A stretch of DNA of 7,729 nucleotides. Source: Methanobacteriota archaeon (GTDB lineage: Archaea > Methanobacteriota > Methanobacteria > Methanobacteriales > Methanobacteriaceae). The stretch lies in the NCBI GenBank assembly GCA_023430285.1, contig JAEZAV010000099.1, positions 1 to 7,729 on the forward strand. Reading direction: 5' to 3'. Below the pieces are notes generated by a model. It had not been told where the DNA came from and ran no database searches. It saw only the letters and a list, made by a program, of their open reading frames with translations. Positions 1 through 6,118 of this stretch are shown here, piece after piece (within the stretch, counting starts at the first letter, position 1; each line of letters begins with the position of its first letter). The position numbers were made by a program, and so were the translations under genes.

Positions 1-261
1 AGTGTAGAAGTGTTTAATTCAAGGTGTGTTCGCAGTGATTACAACGATCTGGCACAAAAATACGCTAAAAAGAACCATTTGAACACTATTGCAGGTAGTG
101 ATGCTCATTTTAAAAATGAAGTTGGAAATGCAGGTGTTTCAACAGAAAGATCCGATATTCAAGAAGCAGTTATAAAGGGAGATCTAACTGTTTTTGGTCG
201 AAGATCAAACATCATAAACCCTGTTACAACCAAGCTGCTTAAGATATGGAGAAGAGCGTGA
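1..261 (+). CDS. PHP-domain metallo-phosphoesterase, C-terminal part (5' end outside window)
   Basis: The reading frame is open from the first base to TGA at 259-261, so this is the last 86 codons of a gene that begins before the window. The fragment starts SVEVFNSR and carries GSDAH about 30 residues in. Both are hallmarks of the last strands of a PHP (polymerase and histidinol phosphatase) barrel: the Asp and His of GSDAH normally bind catalytic metal, and the E-x-x-N-x-R pattern precedes it in small archaeal and bacterial PHP proteins. The text after it (GNAGVSTER, then VIKGDLTVFGRRS) matches the PHP-associated C-terminal segment. Family members hydrolyse phosphoesters such as nucleotide or sugar phosphates; the substrate cannot be read from this fragment. 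The GTG at position 10 is internal (Val), not a start. The gene converges with the minus-strand gene ending at 317. Confidence 0.85.
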   Translation, partial: SVEVFNSRCVRSDYNDLAQKYAKKNHLNTIAGSDAHFKNEVGNAGVSTERSDIQEAVIKGDLTVFGRRSNIINPVTTKLLKIWRRA

Positions 262-266
262 ACATC

Positions 267-297
267 AAAAAAAAGGATGAACCTGTTTTTATCAGGT
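267..297 (-). terminator. Possible terminator for the minus-strand gene pair
   Basis: Read on the minus strand, a 5-bp stem (ACCTG/CAGGT, arms 293-297 and 281-285, A-rich loop) is followed seven bases later by a T8 run (267-274). It lies 20 to 50 bases past the stop at 317, between two convergent genes. The stem is weak; the oligo-T run is the better evidence, since archaeal RNA polymerase stops at oligo-T. Confidence 0.4.
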
Positions 298-316
298 CCT
301 GTTTACTTCAAATTTA

Positions 317-900
317 TCATTGCAGATCGTTGATAAATTTCTGTGTTAGGTCACGTTTCACCATATTCAAATGTTGATTTTCCTTCATTAGATCTTCGAG
401 TTTAGCATAATCGTCTGAAACTGCTTGTTATCTCCTTTTTCAATATCGTCCGGAATTTTGGTGCCCACAAGATTCATAAAGTTATTAGAATTATTTTCTG
501 ATACCGCAGAGTATGAGAACATTTCATTCATATCTCTAGCTGCATCAAACTCAAAAACCAAATAATAAAGCAAACAATACAATTGAACTATTGGCCCCTG
601 TGATGATAATCTATCTACAGTGTTTAGTCTTTTATTAGGATTGGTTCGCATTTGATCCGCAATTTTCTTCCGTTCACTAGTTGGTATTATAGCCAGGTTT
701 ATGTTATTGAATGAATTCATGCTGGTATTTGTTGAAGTTTTGTTGTAACTGTTTACATCCCTATCCATATTTTTTAAATCTTCCCTTTGCACTCTTGAGC
801 TGTTCAGGTATGATTATTACCTTTGCATATGCAAATACTGCTGCATAAGAACCAACCAATAGTACTAGCAGTGCTAAAATGTTAAATATTTTTTTTTCAT
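317..900 (-). pseudogene. Small secreted or membrane-anchored protein, broken by three homopolymer frameshifts
   Basis: No single frame covers this gene, but three frames join into one plausible protein of about 194 residues. ATG at 900 lies just downstream of a GAGGAAGT ribosome site and is followed by A9 (889-897 on the plus strand), after which the frame stops at once. One more A opens the frame onto a typical signal or anchor segment (IFNILALLVLLVGSYAAVFA). At the A6 run 770-775, one A fewer restores the original frame (KNMDRDVNSYNKTSTNTS and on to about 420). At the TTT run 418-420, one more base leads into a charged, probably helical tail (DDYAKLEDLMKENQHL) ending at TGA 317-319. The net change makes the length divisible by three. 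The mature part is polar and Asn/Ser-rich with one hydrophobic stretch (VQLYCLLYYLVFEF). I do not recognise the family. It follows the DUF4013 gene by 27 bases, so the two were probably co-transcribed. Sequencing error, decay or phase variation are all possible. Confidence 0.6.
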
Positions 901-927
901 TCTAACTTCCTCACTGAAATTTTTTAT

Positions 928-1610
928 TTAATCCCCATGACTCTCTTGAGGATACATCAGTCCACTGAATCTACTTCCAACAATTAAAATGTAGAATCCT
1001 GAAATGATACACCAAACAATAAATATGGCAAATGCTCCCGATGGTAACTTTTCTCCGAATAGATTCAAGATCAAGACAGGTATTTTAATTAAAAATATAT
1101 TATGATTGAATAGATTAGTATGTACCAAGCATATTTTTGATGCCCAATCTCTGCCATTCTACCAAATATCTGGGAAAAATTAATACCCGAAAAGAAAGAT
1201 TGCTTATAAACCATATTGGCTAATCCCAAAATGAATAGCCACTGTATTAAGTATGTAATTATGAAAGTGGTAATTTGATTAATAATTAATAATGTTGTAT
1301 GGTTGGTAATGCTAAAAATAAAGGGAACTGAAACCATCATCATAAATAGGCCCGTAATTATGGAATAGATCAGACTAAGAGCAAAATATTTCCATCCCCT
1401 TGACAGCAAATCACGCAAACTCCCGTAATCTGGAAATCCATCATTTCCTTGGAGTGTGTGATCCACTATTTTAAGCAAGTACCCCACTCCTACAAAAAAG
1501 GGAACTATCAAAAAACTACCTAAAAATATTATGATCAGTATTGCAACTTTTTTAATATCTTTAAATGGGTAAGTAAAAGAATCTAATAAAATATTACGAA
1601 ATTCCATCAT
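928..1610 (-). pseudogene. DUF4013 membrane protein, one homopolymer frameshift
   Basis: The frame from ATG 1610 runs 173 codons to a TAA next to a T5 run (A5 at 1091-1095 on the plus strand). Adding one T joins it without loss to the frame ending at TAA 928-930, giving 227 residues, a usual DUF4013 length. The DUF4013 pattern is clear: an N-terminal hydrophobic segment, then GYLLKIVDHTLQGNDGFPDY (Gly-Tyr, Arg/Lys-rich helix, small loop with Phe-Pro-Asp), a second domain of four hydrophobic segments, and a C-terminal GSRFSGLMY like the RFIALLY of the second copy at 6984-7729. About five membrane segments are visible (roughly residues 22-46, 74-98, 105-130, 160-185, 190-210). The function of the family is unknown. 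A perfect AGGAGGT six bases before ATG 1610 sets the start. If the shift is a sequencing error the gene is intact; if real, the protein loses its last membrane segment. Confidence 0.7.
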
Positions 1611-1616
1611 GTTCCA

Positions 1617-1623
1617 ACCTCCT
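1617..1623 (-). promoter_or_regulatory. Shine-Dalgarno site AGGAGGT of the DUF4013 gene
   Basis: AGGAGGT on the minus strand with six bases to ATG 1610. It favours the first of the two adjacent ATG codons (1610 over 1607). Confidence 0.75.
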
Positions 1624-1654
1624 ATAAATTTAATTTATAATGTAAAAGTTTATG

Positions 1655-1665
1655 TATTTAAATAT
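1655..1665 (-). promoter_or_regulatory. TATA box (TTTAAATA) for the DUF4013 / secreted-protein operon
   Basis: On the minus strand the sequence reads ATATTTAAATA, containing the exact archaeal TATA consensus TTTAAATA. Transcription would start about 25 bases downstream, near 1630-1635, leaving a short leader that includes the AGGAGGT site. A clear BRE purine pair is not obvious. Confidence 0.55.
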
Positions 1666-1940
1666 TAGCATTGAGTTTGTTAAAAAATAATGACTATTAA
1701 TTGAACATTTTACTTAGAAATTAGCCAGAATTTTGTAAAAATCTTTGTGGAGTATGTTATTTCTTAGATTGCGAAATATTTCATTAATAATTCATTTAAA
1801 GAAAAAAACAAGATATTAAGTAGATTATTCTTTTGAATTAATGTTCAAATTAAATAACATGAAATAAACTTAATATAACCAAGAACAGAACCAATAGCAT
1901 AATAATTTATTCTCATTAATAGAATGTACTACTCAATCAC

Positions 1941-1946
1941 GGTGAT
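1941..1946 (+). promoter_or_regulatory. Shine-Dalgarno site GGTGAT of pscS
   Basis: GGTGAT, complementary to the archaeal 16S 3' end, five bases before ATG 1952. It fixes the pscS start. Confidence 0.7.
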
Positions 1947-1951
1947 TTGTT

Positions 1952-3091
1952 ATGGATGAATGTCAAGATTATGGACTCACAAGAGATACTGAAAGAAAAA
2001 ATTTGAATTTAAATCCACTTCAAAGGGGCGGTGTTCTTCCACTTGAAGCTAGGAAGGCTCTTTATGAATTTTCTGATGGTTACAGTGTTTGTGACTACTG
2101 TGCAGGTAGGCTCGATGAAATAACTAAACCCCAGATAAATGGATTTTTAGAGGATCTTGCAAGTTTTATCAATACTGATTTTGCAAGAACAGTTCATGGA
2201 GCACGAGAAGGTAAGTTCGCTGTAATGCATGCCCTGTGCGAGCCTGGAGACACCATAGTTATCGATGGTAATGCTCATTACACCACACATGTTGCTGCTG
2301 AAAGAGCGGGTTTAAACATGGTTGATGTGCCCAACACTGATTATCCAAACTACGAAGTTACCCCTGAATCATATAAAGAAGTTCTTGATGATCTGTACGA
2401 TCAAGGCGAAGAAGTGAGCCTGGTACTTCTAACCCATGTAGATGGTAACTACGGTAACCTAACCGATGCCAAGTCCATTGGTAAAATTGCTCATGATGCA
2501 GGTGTACCACTCCTTCTTAACTGTGCATACTCCATGGGTCGATTACCAATTGATGCGAAGGCATTGAATGCGGATTTCGTTGTTGGTAGTGGGCATAAAA
2601 GTATGGCAGCATCTGGACCAATCGGAGTCTTGGGTTTAAAGGAAGAATGGGCAGATATTATTCTTAAAAGATCCGACAGGGCTCAAGTTAAGGAACTTGA
2701 AATGCTTGGATGTACCAGCCGCGGAGCTCCTGTTGCAACTCTCATGGCATCATTTCCCCATGTGATTGATAGGGTGAAAAAATGGGATGTTGAAGTTAAA
2801 GAGACCAGAAAATTTGTTGAAACCCTGGAAAGTATTGAGGGCATTAGTCAGTTGGGTAAAAAGCCTAAAGAACATGACCTCGTTAGATTTGAAACTCCTA
2901 TATTCGATGAAATTGCAAAACATCACACAAGAAGAGGATTCTTTTTGTATGAAGAGCTTAAAAAACGAAAAATAGTTGGAATTAAACGTGGCCAAACAAA
3001 ATGGTTTAAGTGCAGTGTGTATGGATTTAGTGCTGAACAGAAGGAGTACATCGCAGAAACCTTCGTTGATATAGCTTCAAAGGATTACTGA
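1952..3091 (+). CDS. pscS: O-phospho-L-seryl-tRNA:Cys-tRNA synthase (SepCysS)
   Basis: PLP-dependent enzyme that converts O-phosphoserine on tRNA-Cys into cysteine with a sulfur donor. With SepRS it forms the indirect Cys-tRNA route of methanogens and Archaeoglobus. The 379-residue product has the usual family length. Visible hallmarks: NPLQRGGVLP near residues 21-30; the redox-active pair C47 and C50 in YSVCDYC; a third cysteine C254 in MLGCTSRGAP, corresponding to the three cysteines shown to be essential in the Archaeoglobus enzyme; the fold-type I core with GAREGK (83-88), the PLP-stacking His at 109 in DGNAHYTTH, and the Schiff-base lysine K216 in GSGHKSMAASGP. Start ATG is set by GGTGAT five bases upstream. 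It is alone on its strand, with its own promoter region and terminator, so it is probably monocistronic. SepRS is not in the window. All key residues are present and the gene looks intact. Confidence 0.96.
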   Translation: MDECQDYGLTRDTERKNLNLNPLQRGGVLPLEARKALYEFSDGYSVCDYCAGRLDEITKPQINGFLEDLASFINTDFARTVHGAREGKFAVMHALCEPGDTIVIDGNAHYTTHVAAERAGLNMVDVPNTDYPNYEVTPESYKEVLDDLYDQGEEVSLVLLTHVDGNYGNLTDAKSIGKIAHDAGVPLLLNCAYSMGRLPIDAKALNADFVVGSGHKSMAASGPIGVLGLKEEWADIILKRSDRAQVKELEMLGCTSRGAPVATLMASFPHVIDRVKKWDVEVKETRKFVETLESIEGISQLGKKPKEHDLVRFETPIFDEIAKHHTRRGFFLYEELKKRKIVGIKRGQTKWFKCSVYGFSAEQKEYIAETFVDIASKDY

Positions 3092-3155
3092 TACTTGAAC
3101 AAAAACCCCTTGCTTTTAGTATCAACCACTAATTTTTTTTAAATAAATTTTTTTT
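3089..3155 (+). terminator. Terminator of pscS
   Basis: A perfect 7-bp inverted repeat (TGATACT 3089-3095, overlapping the stop codon, and AGTATCA 3118-3124, loop 22 bases) is followed by T8 at 3133-3140 and a second T8 at 3148-3155. Two oligo-T runs just past a stop codon are typical of archaeal termination. Confidence 0.65.
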
Positions 3156-3228
3156 AACTGAGTTATCCGAGAAATAGAGAGATCAACAACCCCAACTTTG
3201 CACAGAGTAAGCTTCACTTATTTGAAGT

Positions 3229-3565
3229 TCATTCTGGATATCGGAATTTAAATAGTAGGAACTGTCATTCTGTTAGTAGGTCTTCCATAGATTCTTCATT
3301 TGAAGTTGAAGTATGTGTATCTCATGGGTGCCCCAAGCACGGGATAGGCATCTTCAATTATTTTATTCAATTAAAACTTTTTAAACCAATCCAATTTCAT
3401 TTTAAGCACCATTAAACAATGTATCTAGAATTTATTCATGATTGGAATCTTAATTTTTACGTTTACTAATTCAGATACCTCAACACCCAAATCTAAATTC
3501 GTCAGATCAAACATCTTTTGAATGTTTAAAAAAAAATGTTGATAACAGAACCCCTTTACAGAGGG
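3229..3565 (-). pseudogene. Decayed GyrI-like (SbmC/Rob-type) protein, paralog of the gene at 3757-4221
   Basis: This stretch looks empty but translates, across shifting minus-strand frames, into a degraded copy of a GyrI-like domain. Frame 3565-3425 gives VKGFCYQHFF, then FDLTNLDLGVEVSE, which lines up with residues about 44-73 of the intact neighbour (MTGMVYGAYF, then ENELEYELGFSFDG) almost without gaps. From 3416 another frame reads FNGA, stop, NEIGLV, stop, KVLIE, stop, matching HKGHY-TEVGPV region residues 98-114. Frame 3361-3323 reads IIEDAYPVLGAPM (ENGYDIVGPV region). Frame 3306-3229 reads TSNEESMEDLLTE, TGA, QFLLFKF, matching PSEVSPEELLTEVRFPVIK including the conserved Glu. At least three frameshifts and five in-frame stops are needed, so it cannot be a sequencing artefact alone. 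Remnants of the N-terminal third (3566 to about 3630) are not reliably recognisable. Order and strand suggest a tandem duplicate, or a related gene, downstream of the live copy. Confidence 0.72.
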
Positions 3566-3663
3566 TCAATCACTTCATCAGATATTAACAATCAAATCCA
3601 TTGTAACTGATGATATCATGTAAAAAAAATTATTCACAAGTTTTTTTTGTTTTTTAGATATTT

Positions 3664-3690
3664 CCCACTAAAAAAAAAATTTGTAGTGGG
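3664..3690 (-). terminator. Hairpin with T10 tract, likely terminator of the GyrI-like gene
   Basis: A perfect 7-bp inverted repeat (CCCACTA 3664-3670, TAGTGGG 3684-3690) encloses an A/T loop. On the minus strand the 3' arm is preceded by T10 (3670-3679). It lies 67 bases past the stop of the gene at 3757. The T-run lies inside the hairpin rather than after it, so it is not a bacterial-type terminator, but oligo-T suffices in archaea. It also marks the boundary between the live gene and the decayed copy. Confidence 0.45.
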
Positions 3691-3756
3691 TGCTAGCTTT
3701 TGTTGGATTGACTGTACTTACTGGTTTGCTTAGTTCATATCAAAATCCAATTAAAT

Positions 3757-4221
3757 TCATCTCATTTTTATGACAGGAAACCTTACTTCTGTCAACAATT
3801 CTTCAGGTGAAACTTCGCTTGGATCATTTAAGTAAACCTCTGTAACAGGTCCCACAATATCATATCCATTCTCATCAGCATACTTTGCTATTGCTTGTAT
3901 TACTGGACCAACTTCAGTATAATGGCCTTTGTGGATAGCTGCTAGTACAGTATGTTCTGGTATCTCCTTAAATCCAAGCATACCTTCTTGAAGCTTTAAA
4001 TCCCCATCAAATGAAAATCCTAATTCATACTCCAACTCATTTTCAGGAACTTCATCTGGACTGTTGAAATATGCCCCATAAACCATTCCTGTCATTTTAA
4101 GACCATCATCAATTACCAACTGTCCTACTTCCTGAAGATGGGTCGGTATTTTACTGTAACTTCCTTTGTACTGTGCATATGCTACTTTAGTTTCTTCGAT
4201 CCTTTTTTCAAGTATTTCCAT
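3757..4221 (-). CDS. GyrI-like small-molecule-binding domain protein
   Basis: A 154-residue stand-alone GyrI-like domain, the size of the SbmC/GyrI group. The domain is a pseudo-duplicated fold: repeat one at about residues 3-75 (RIEETKVAYAQYKGSY, then GMVYGAYF and YELGF) and repeat two at 82-154 (IPEHTVLAAIHKGHY, then YDIVGPVTEVYLNDP and LLTEVRFPV). E145 in LLTEVRFPV is at the position of the conserved acidic residue that contacts ligands in the related BmrR/Rob effector domains. There is no DNA-binding domain, signal peptide or membrane segment, so it should be a soluble cytoplasmic binding protein or, as shown for some stand-alone members, possibly a hydrolase of small toxic compounds; the ligand is unknown. 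AGGAG nine bases before ATG 4221 supports the start. It follows the NYN gene by 172 bases on the same strand with its own probable promoter. Confidence 0.85.
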   Translation of the reverse strand: MEILEKRIEETKVAYAQYKGSYSKIPTHLQEVGQLVIDDGLKMTGMVYGAYFNSPDEVPENELEYELGFSFDGDLKLQEGMLGFKEIPEHTVLAAIHKGHYTEVGPVIQAIAKYADENGYDIVGPVTEVYLNDPSEVSPEELLTEVRFPVIKMR

Positions 4222-4255
4222 GATTTTACACTCCTAAATTAAATTTGTAGATCAT

Positions 4256-4269
4256 AGATATTAAAAATA
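4256..4269 (-). promoter_or_regulatory. Candidate TATA element of the GyrI-like gene
   Basis: On the minus strand the T-rich element TATTTTTAATAT lies about 40 bases before ATG 4221. This spacing would put the transcript start shortly before the AGGAG site at 4231-4235. The match to TTTAAATA is only partial. Confidence 0.35.
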
Positions 4270-4291
4270 GTTGTGTGGGTTTCCAGAAACC

Positions 4292-4338
4292 GTACTAGAA
4301 AACTAATTTGTAAAACAAGAACCAGTACAAGAAAATTA
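4292..4338. repeat. Pair of imperfect 14-base direct repeats upstream of the GyrI-like gene
   Basis: GTACTAGAAAACTA (4292-4305) and GTACAAGAAAATTA (4325-4338) differ at two positions and are 33 bases apart, close to three helical turns. They lie just upstream of the candidate promoter of the gene at 3757-4221 and behind the stop of the NYN gene. A regulator binding on one face of the helix is a possible reading, but in AT-rich DNA chance similarity is a real alternative. Confidence 0.35.
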
Positions 4339-4393
4339 GAGAATCTCAGTTAAAAAGTTAAAAGAAAGGTGTGTTGATGATCTTAACCTATCC

Positions 4394-4891
4394 TCATGCA
4401 GGATGTGGACGGTGGCTATTTTTCAGGGTAATTGTATCATCAGCAGAATTTTTTAAAGCAGCACTGAAACCTGGTTCAGCACCAATGACTATGGTTTGTT
4501 TACCATTTTCCTTTGCAACATTTATGAGTGGGAAAAAGTCAACATCACGAGTCATTAAAGCAATTATATCAATATTAGGATTATGGATTAACTCAAAGGC
4601 TTCTATAGCCATCTGGACATCAGTTTCACCAGATACGATCATTGGTGAAAATCCTTGATTAACAACAGCTTCAATCAGTTTGTCTGAAGCATATTGATTT
4701 AAAAATACTTTACCTACTTTTATATTACCATGCTCGAGCATCAGATCCCTTACAATTTCAAGATCACAATCAAACTCTTTTCTGAGCATATTAGGACCAT
4801 CTACAAGTAATCCTATATTTTTTCCCTGTGAATTTTCCCTAATTAATGGAATATAATCTTTAAATGAACTTAATTTTTCAAAACGATGCAT
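4394..4891 (-). CDS. NYN-domain (LabA/DUF88-type) nuclease-like protein
   Basis: A 165-residue protein that is nearly all NYN domain, a PIN-related fold found in RNases and proteins such as LabA. The expected acidic site is complete: D31 and N34 in LLVDGPNM, D91 in the GETDVQMAIE helix, and D116 and D118 in MTRDVDFFPL. These residues bind Mg in active family members, so metal-dependent RNA cleavage is plausible but not shown. IVIGAEPGFSAAL near 134-146 is the usual last strand and helix. Family members of this length are widespread in methanogens and annotated only as conserved hypothetical. There is no export signal. GGAGTGAT three bases before ATG 4891 supports the start. It is transcribed towards the GyrI-like gene, 172 bases away. 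A T-rich tract on the minus strand at about 4353-4373 could terminate it. Confidence 0.88.
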   Translation of the reverse strand: MHRFEKLSSFKDYIPLIRENSQGKNIGLLVDGPNMLRKEFDCDLEIVRDLMLEHGNIKVGKVFLNQYASDKLIEAVVNQGFSPMIVSGETDVQMAIEAFELIHNPNIDIIALMTRDVDFFPLINVAKENGKQTIVIGAEPGFSAALKNSADDTITLKNSHRPHPA

Positions 4892-4930
4892 ATTATCACT
4901 CCAGTGATTATTTTCACGTTTAATGACAGA

Positions 4931-4943
4931 TTAATATAGTAAA
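4931..4943 (-). promoter_or_regulatory. Candidate TATA box of the NYN gene
   Basis: On the minus strand TTTACTATATTAA lies about 45 bases before ATG 4891. A start 25 bases downstream would leave a short leader containing the GGAGTGAT site. Confidence 0.4.
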
Positions 4944-5021
4944 TTTGAAATTTCTTAAATGATGTAAGTATCTTTATAGTCAGTAAATGATAAGTACCTA
5001 TGCCTAAATCATACCCAAATT

Positions 5022-5075
5022 GAATTTTCTAATATAATAAAATAGAGAATTCTATACACAAACATATAAAAAAAA
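5022..5075 (-). terminator. Oligo-T run and inverted repeat after the Ku-ligase operon
   Basis: T8 (5068-5075) on the minus strand, about 120 bases past the ligase stop, followed by an imperfect 10-bp inverted repeat (5022-5031, 5043-5052). The oligo-T run would be enough for archaeal termination. An earlier T-rich tract lies around 5130-5142 (A-rich on the minus strand, so not a stop signal there). Placement is tentative. Confidence 0.35.
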
Positions 5076-5194
5076 CTGATTTAAAACCTCAAAATTACAA
5101 TTTCATGACTTTAAACGACATTTTTTGCAATGATTTTTTTTATTAAACCTGTCTCTAAAAATGGAATCATTGAGATATTCTCAGTAAGGATCTA

Positions 5195-6118
5195 TCATTT
5201 ACCCGTCACATCATCCCATCTGAATCTCACCCATACAGGAGCCCGGGGAGATCTTTTTATCATTTCCTGCATTTTAATTTCTGCGGGTAAAGGTTTGGAA
5301 GTCACAAGTACTTCTGATTCCAGATCACTTGGAATATCAATGGTTAATGGTTGTTGATTTTCCATGAGGATCTTTAATATTTCTTCCCTTTCCTTGTCAC
5401 TGAAACCTGTACCGACCTTGCCGAAGTACTTCCCATCCTTTTCCATCATGAGAGCTCCGAAGGGTATGCTGCTTGTACTCTTGGTTGCTCCTATAATATG
5501 TACATCAACAGTGTCTCCCTTCTTAACTTTTAACCAGTTTTTGGATCGTTGTCCAAACTCGTAGCTTGAATATAAATTCTTTATAACTGCCCCCTCATAA
5601 CCATCAGAAATGTACTGGTTGAACTGTTTTTCTGGATCCGTTAACACATCATACTGGACAATTTTTATCAGTTCATCCTCCTCTACAGAGTGCAACAAAA
5701 CTGATTTGCGTTCGTATAGGGGTTTTTTACTAATATCTTGTTTATTGTAACATACTACGTCGAAGATATTGTAGGTAGCAGGAATTTTTTTAGATAGTAG
5801 ACTGATTTTAAATAGATCCTCAACATTTCTGTTTAAAAGCTGTCTAAAACCTCCTTTCACAGTCATTTCACCATCAAAAATCCAGTCATCGTCCTGAATG
5901 TTTTTAGTTAATGCTTCCACTATTTCAGGGAATTTGTGTGTGGCCTGAATATTTCGCCGAGTCCAAAGGGCTATTTTTCCACCGTAGTTCATGGCTATGA
6001 TCCTTTCACCATCGTACTTAGGCTCGATGATCCAAGAATCAGTAGGATCCAAACTAGATGGATCCGTTAATGTGGCCAACATAGGTTCTATCATGTTCAA
6101 GGGATCTTCTCCATTCAA
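5195..6118 (-). CDS. ATP-dependent DNA ligase, LigD ligase-domain type (NHEJ ligase)
   Basis: Seals DNA nicks and double-strand breaks with ATP, here presumably as partner of the Ku protein encoded just upstream. The nucleotidyltransferase motifs appear in order: motif I EPKYDGER with adenylated lysine K34, motif Ia LWTRRN near 51-56, motif III FDGEM (82-85), motif IIIa YNIFDVV (116-122), motif IV DGYEGAVIKN (172-181), and motif V NWLKVKK (K197, K199). Residues about 200-307 form the OB-fold and end RFRWDD, as in LigD-type ligases. At 307 residues it is the minimal ligase unit: no N-terminal DNA-binding domain as in replicative archaeal Lig1, no polymerase or phosphoesterase domain. The longest start is TTG 6118 overlapping the Ku stop by four bases (TTGA). 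ATG 6094 (MIEPMLATL) is an alternative that begins where many homologs begin and would leave a 20-base gap. All catalytic residues are present. Confidence 0.93.
   Translation of the reverse strand: MNGEDPLNMIEPMLATLTDPSSLDPTDSWIIEPKYDGERIIAMNYGGKIALWTRRNIQATHKFPEIVEALTKNIQDDDWIFDGEMTVKGGFRQLLNRNVEDLFKISLLSKKIPATYNIFDVVCYNKQDISKKPLYERKSVLLHSVEEDELIKIVQYDVLTDPEKQFNQYISDGYEGAVIKNLYSSYEFGQRSKNWLKVKKGDTVDVHIIGATKSTSSIPFGALMMEKDGKYFGKVGTGFSDKEREEILKILMENQQPLTIDIPSDLESEVLVTSKPLPAEIKMQEMIKRSPRAPVWVRFRWDDVTGK

Larger units (their letters stand above)
1624..1951. other. Divergent intergenic region between the DUF4013 operon and pscS
   Basis: These 328 bases are very AT-rich and hold no coding frame or RNA gene that I can see. 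The left end carries the minus-strand TATA box at 1655-1665. The right end carries the pscS promoter: AATAATTTAT at 1901-1910 is the best-placed TATA candidate (about 40 bases before the ATG), with TTAATATAA at 1870-1878 as an alternative. A short inverted repeat (TTGAA/TTCAA) lies around 1834-1849. Confidence 0.5.
4892..5194. other. Intergenic region between ligase and NYN genes
   Basis: These 303 bases are AT-rich and show no coding frame or RNA gene. On the minus strand they hold, in order, the 3' side of the Ku-ligase operon with an oligo-T run (T8 at 5068-5075), an imperfect inverted repeat (GAATTTTCTA 5022-5031 and TAGAGAATTC 5043-5052, nine of ten pairs), and the NYN promoter near 4931-4943. 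Confidence 0.5.

Noticed and set aside
388..792. The 134-codon frame as a complete stand-alone gene starting at GTG 792
   Set aside because: It has no ribosome site, and a signal-peptide start with a good ribosome site lies upstream at 900, joined by homopolymer shifts; both ends continue in other frames.
2750..2995. Open frames on both strands inside the 3' half of pscS
   Set aside because: They are shadows of the strongly supported SepCysS reading and have no recognisable protein pattern.
3247..3254. Exact TATA-box sequence TTTAAATA inside the pscS to GyrI-like gap, suggesting a small RNA gene
   Set aside because: It falls in the pseudogene codons for LFKF at the decayed C-terminus, and nothing structured or coding follows it on the plus strand.
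3317..3352. GC-richer patch with GTGC/GCAC arms that looked like a structured RNA
   Set aside because: The patch translates on the minus strand as AYPVLGAPM, matching the GyrI-like domain, so its composition is explained by coding ancestry.
3425..3514. A 29-codon minus-strand frame from ATG 3514 as a small protein gene
   Set aside because: There is no ribosome site, and the residues match the middle of the GyrI-like domain; the frame is open well before the ATG.
3606..3619. TGATGAT element and ATGATATCAT palindrome as box C of a C/D RNA or an operator
   Set aside because: No matching box D, C' or D' at usual spacing, and the purine before the box C core is missing; a 10-bp AT palindrome alone is weak.
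4371..4658. 95-codon plus-strand frame opposite the NYN gene
   Set aside because: The minus strand carries a complete NYN catalytic set with a good start; the opposite frame has no family resemblance.
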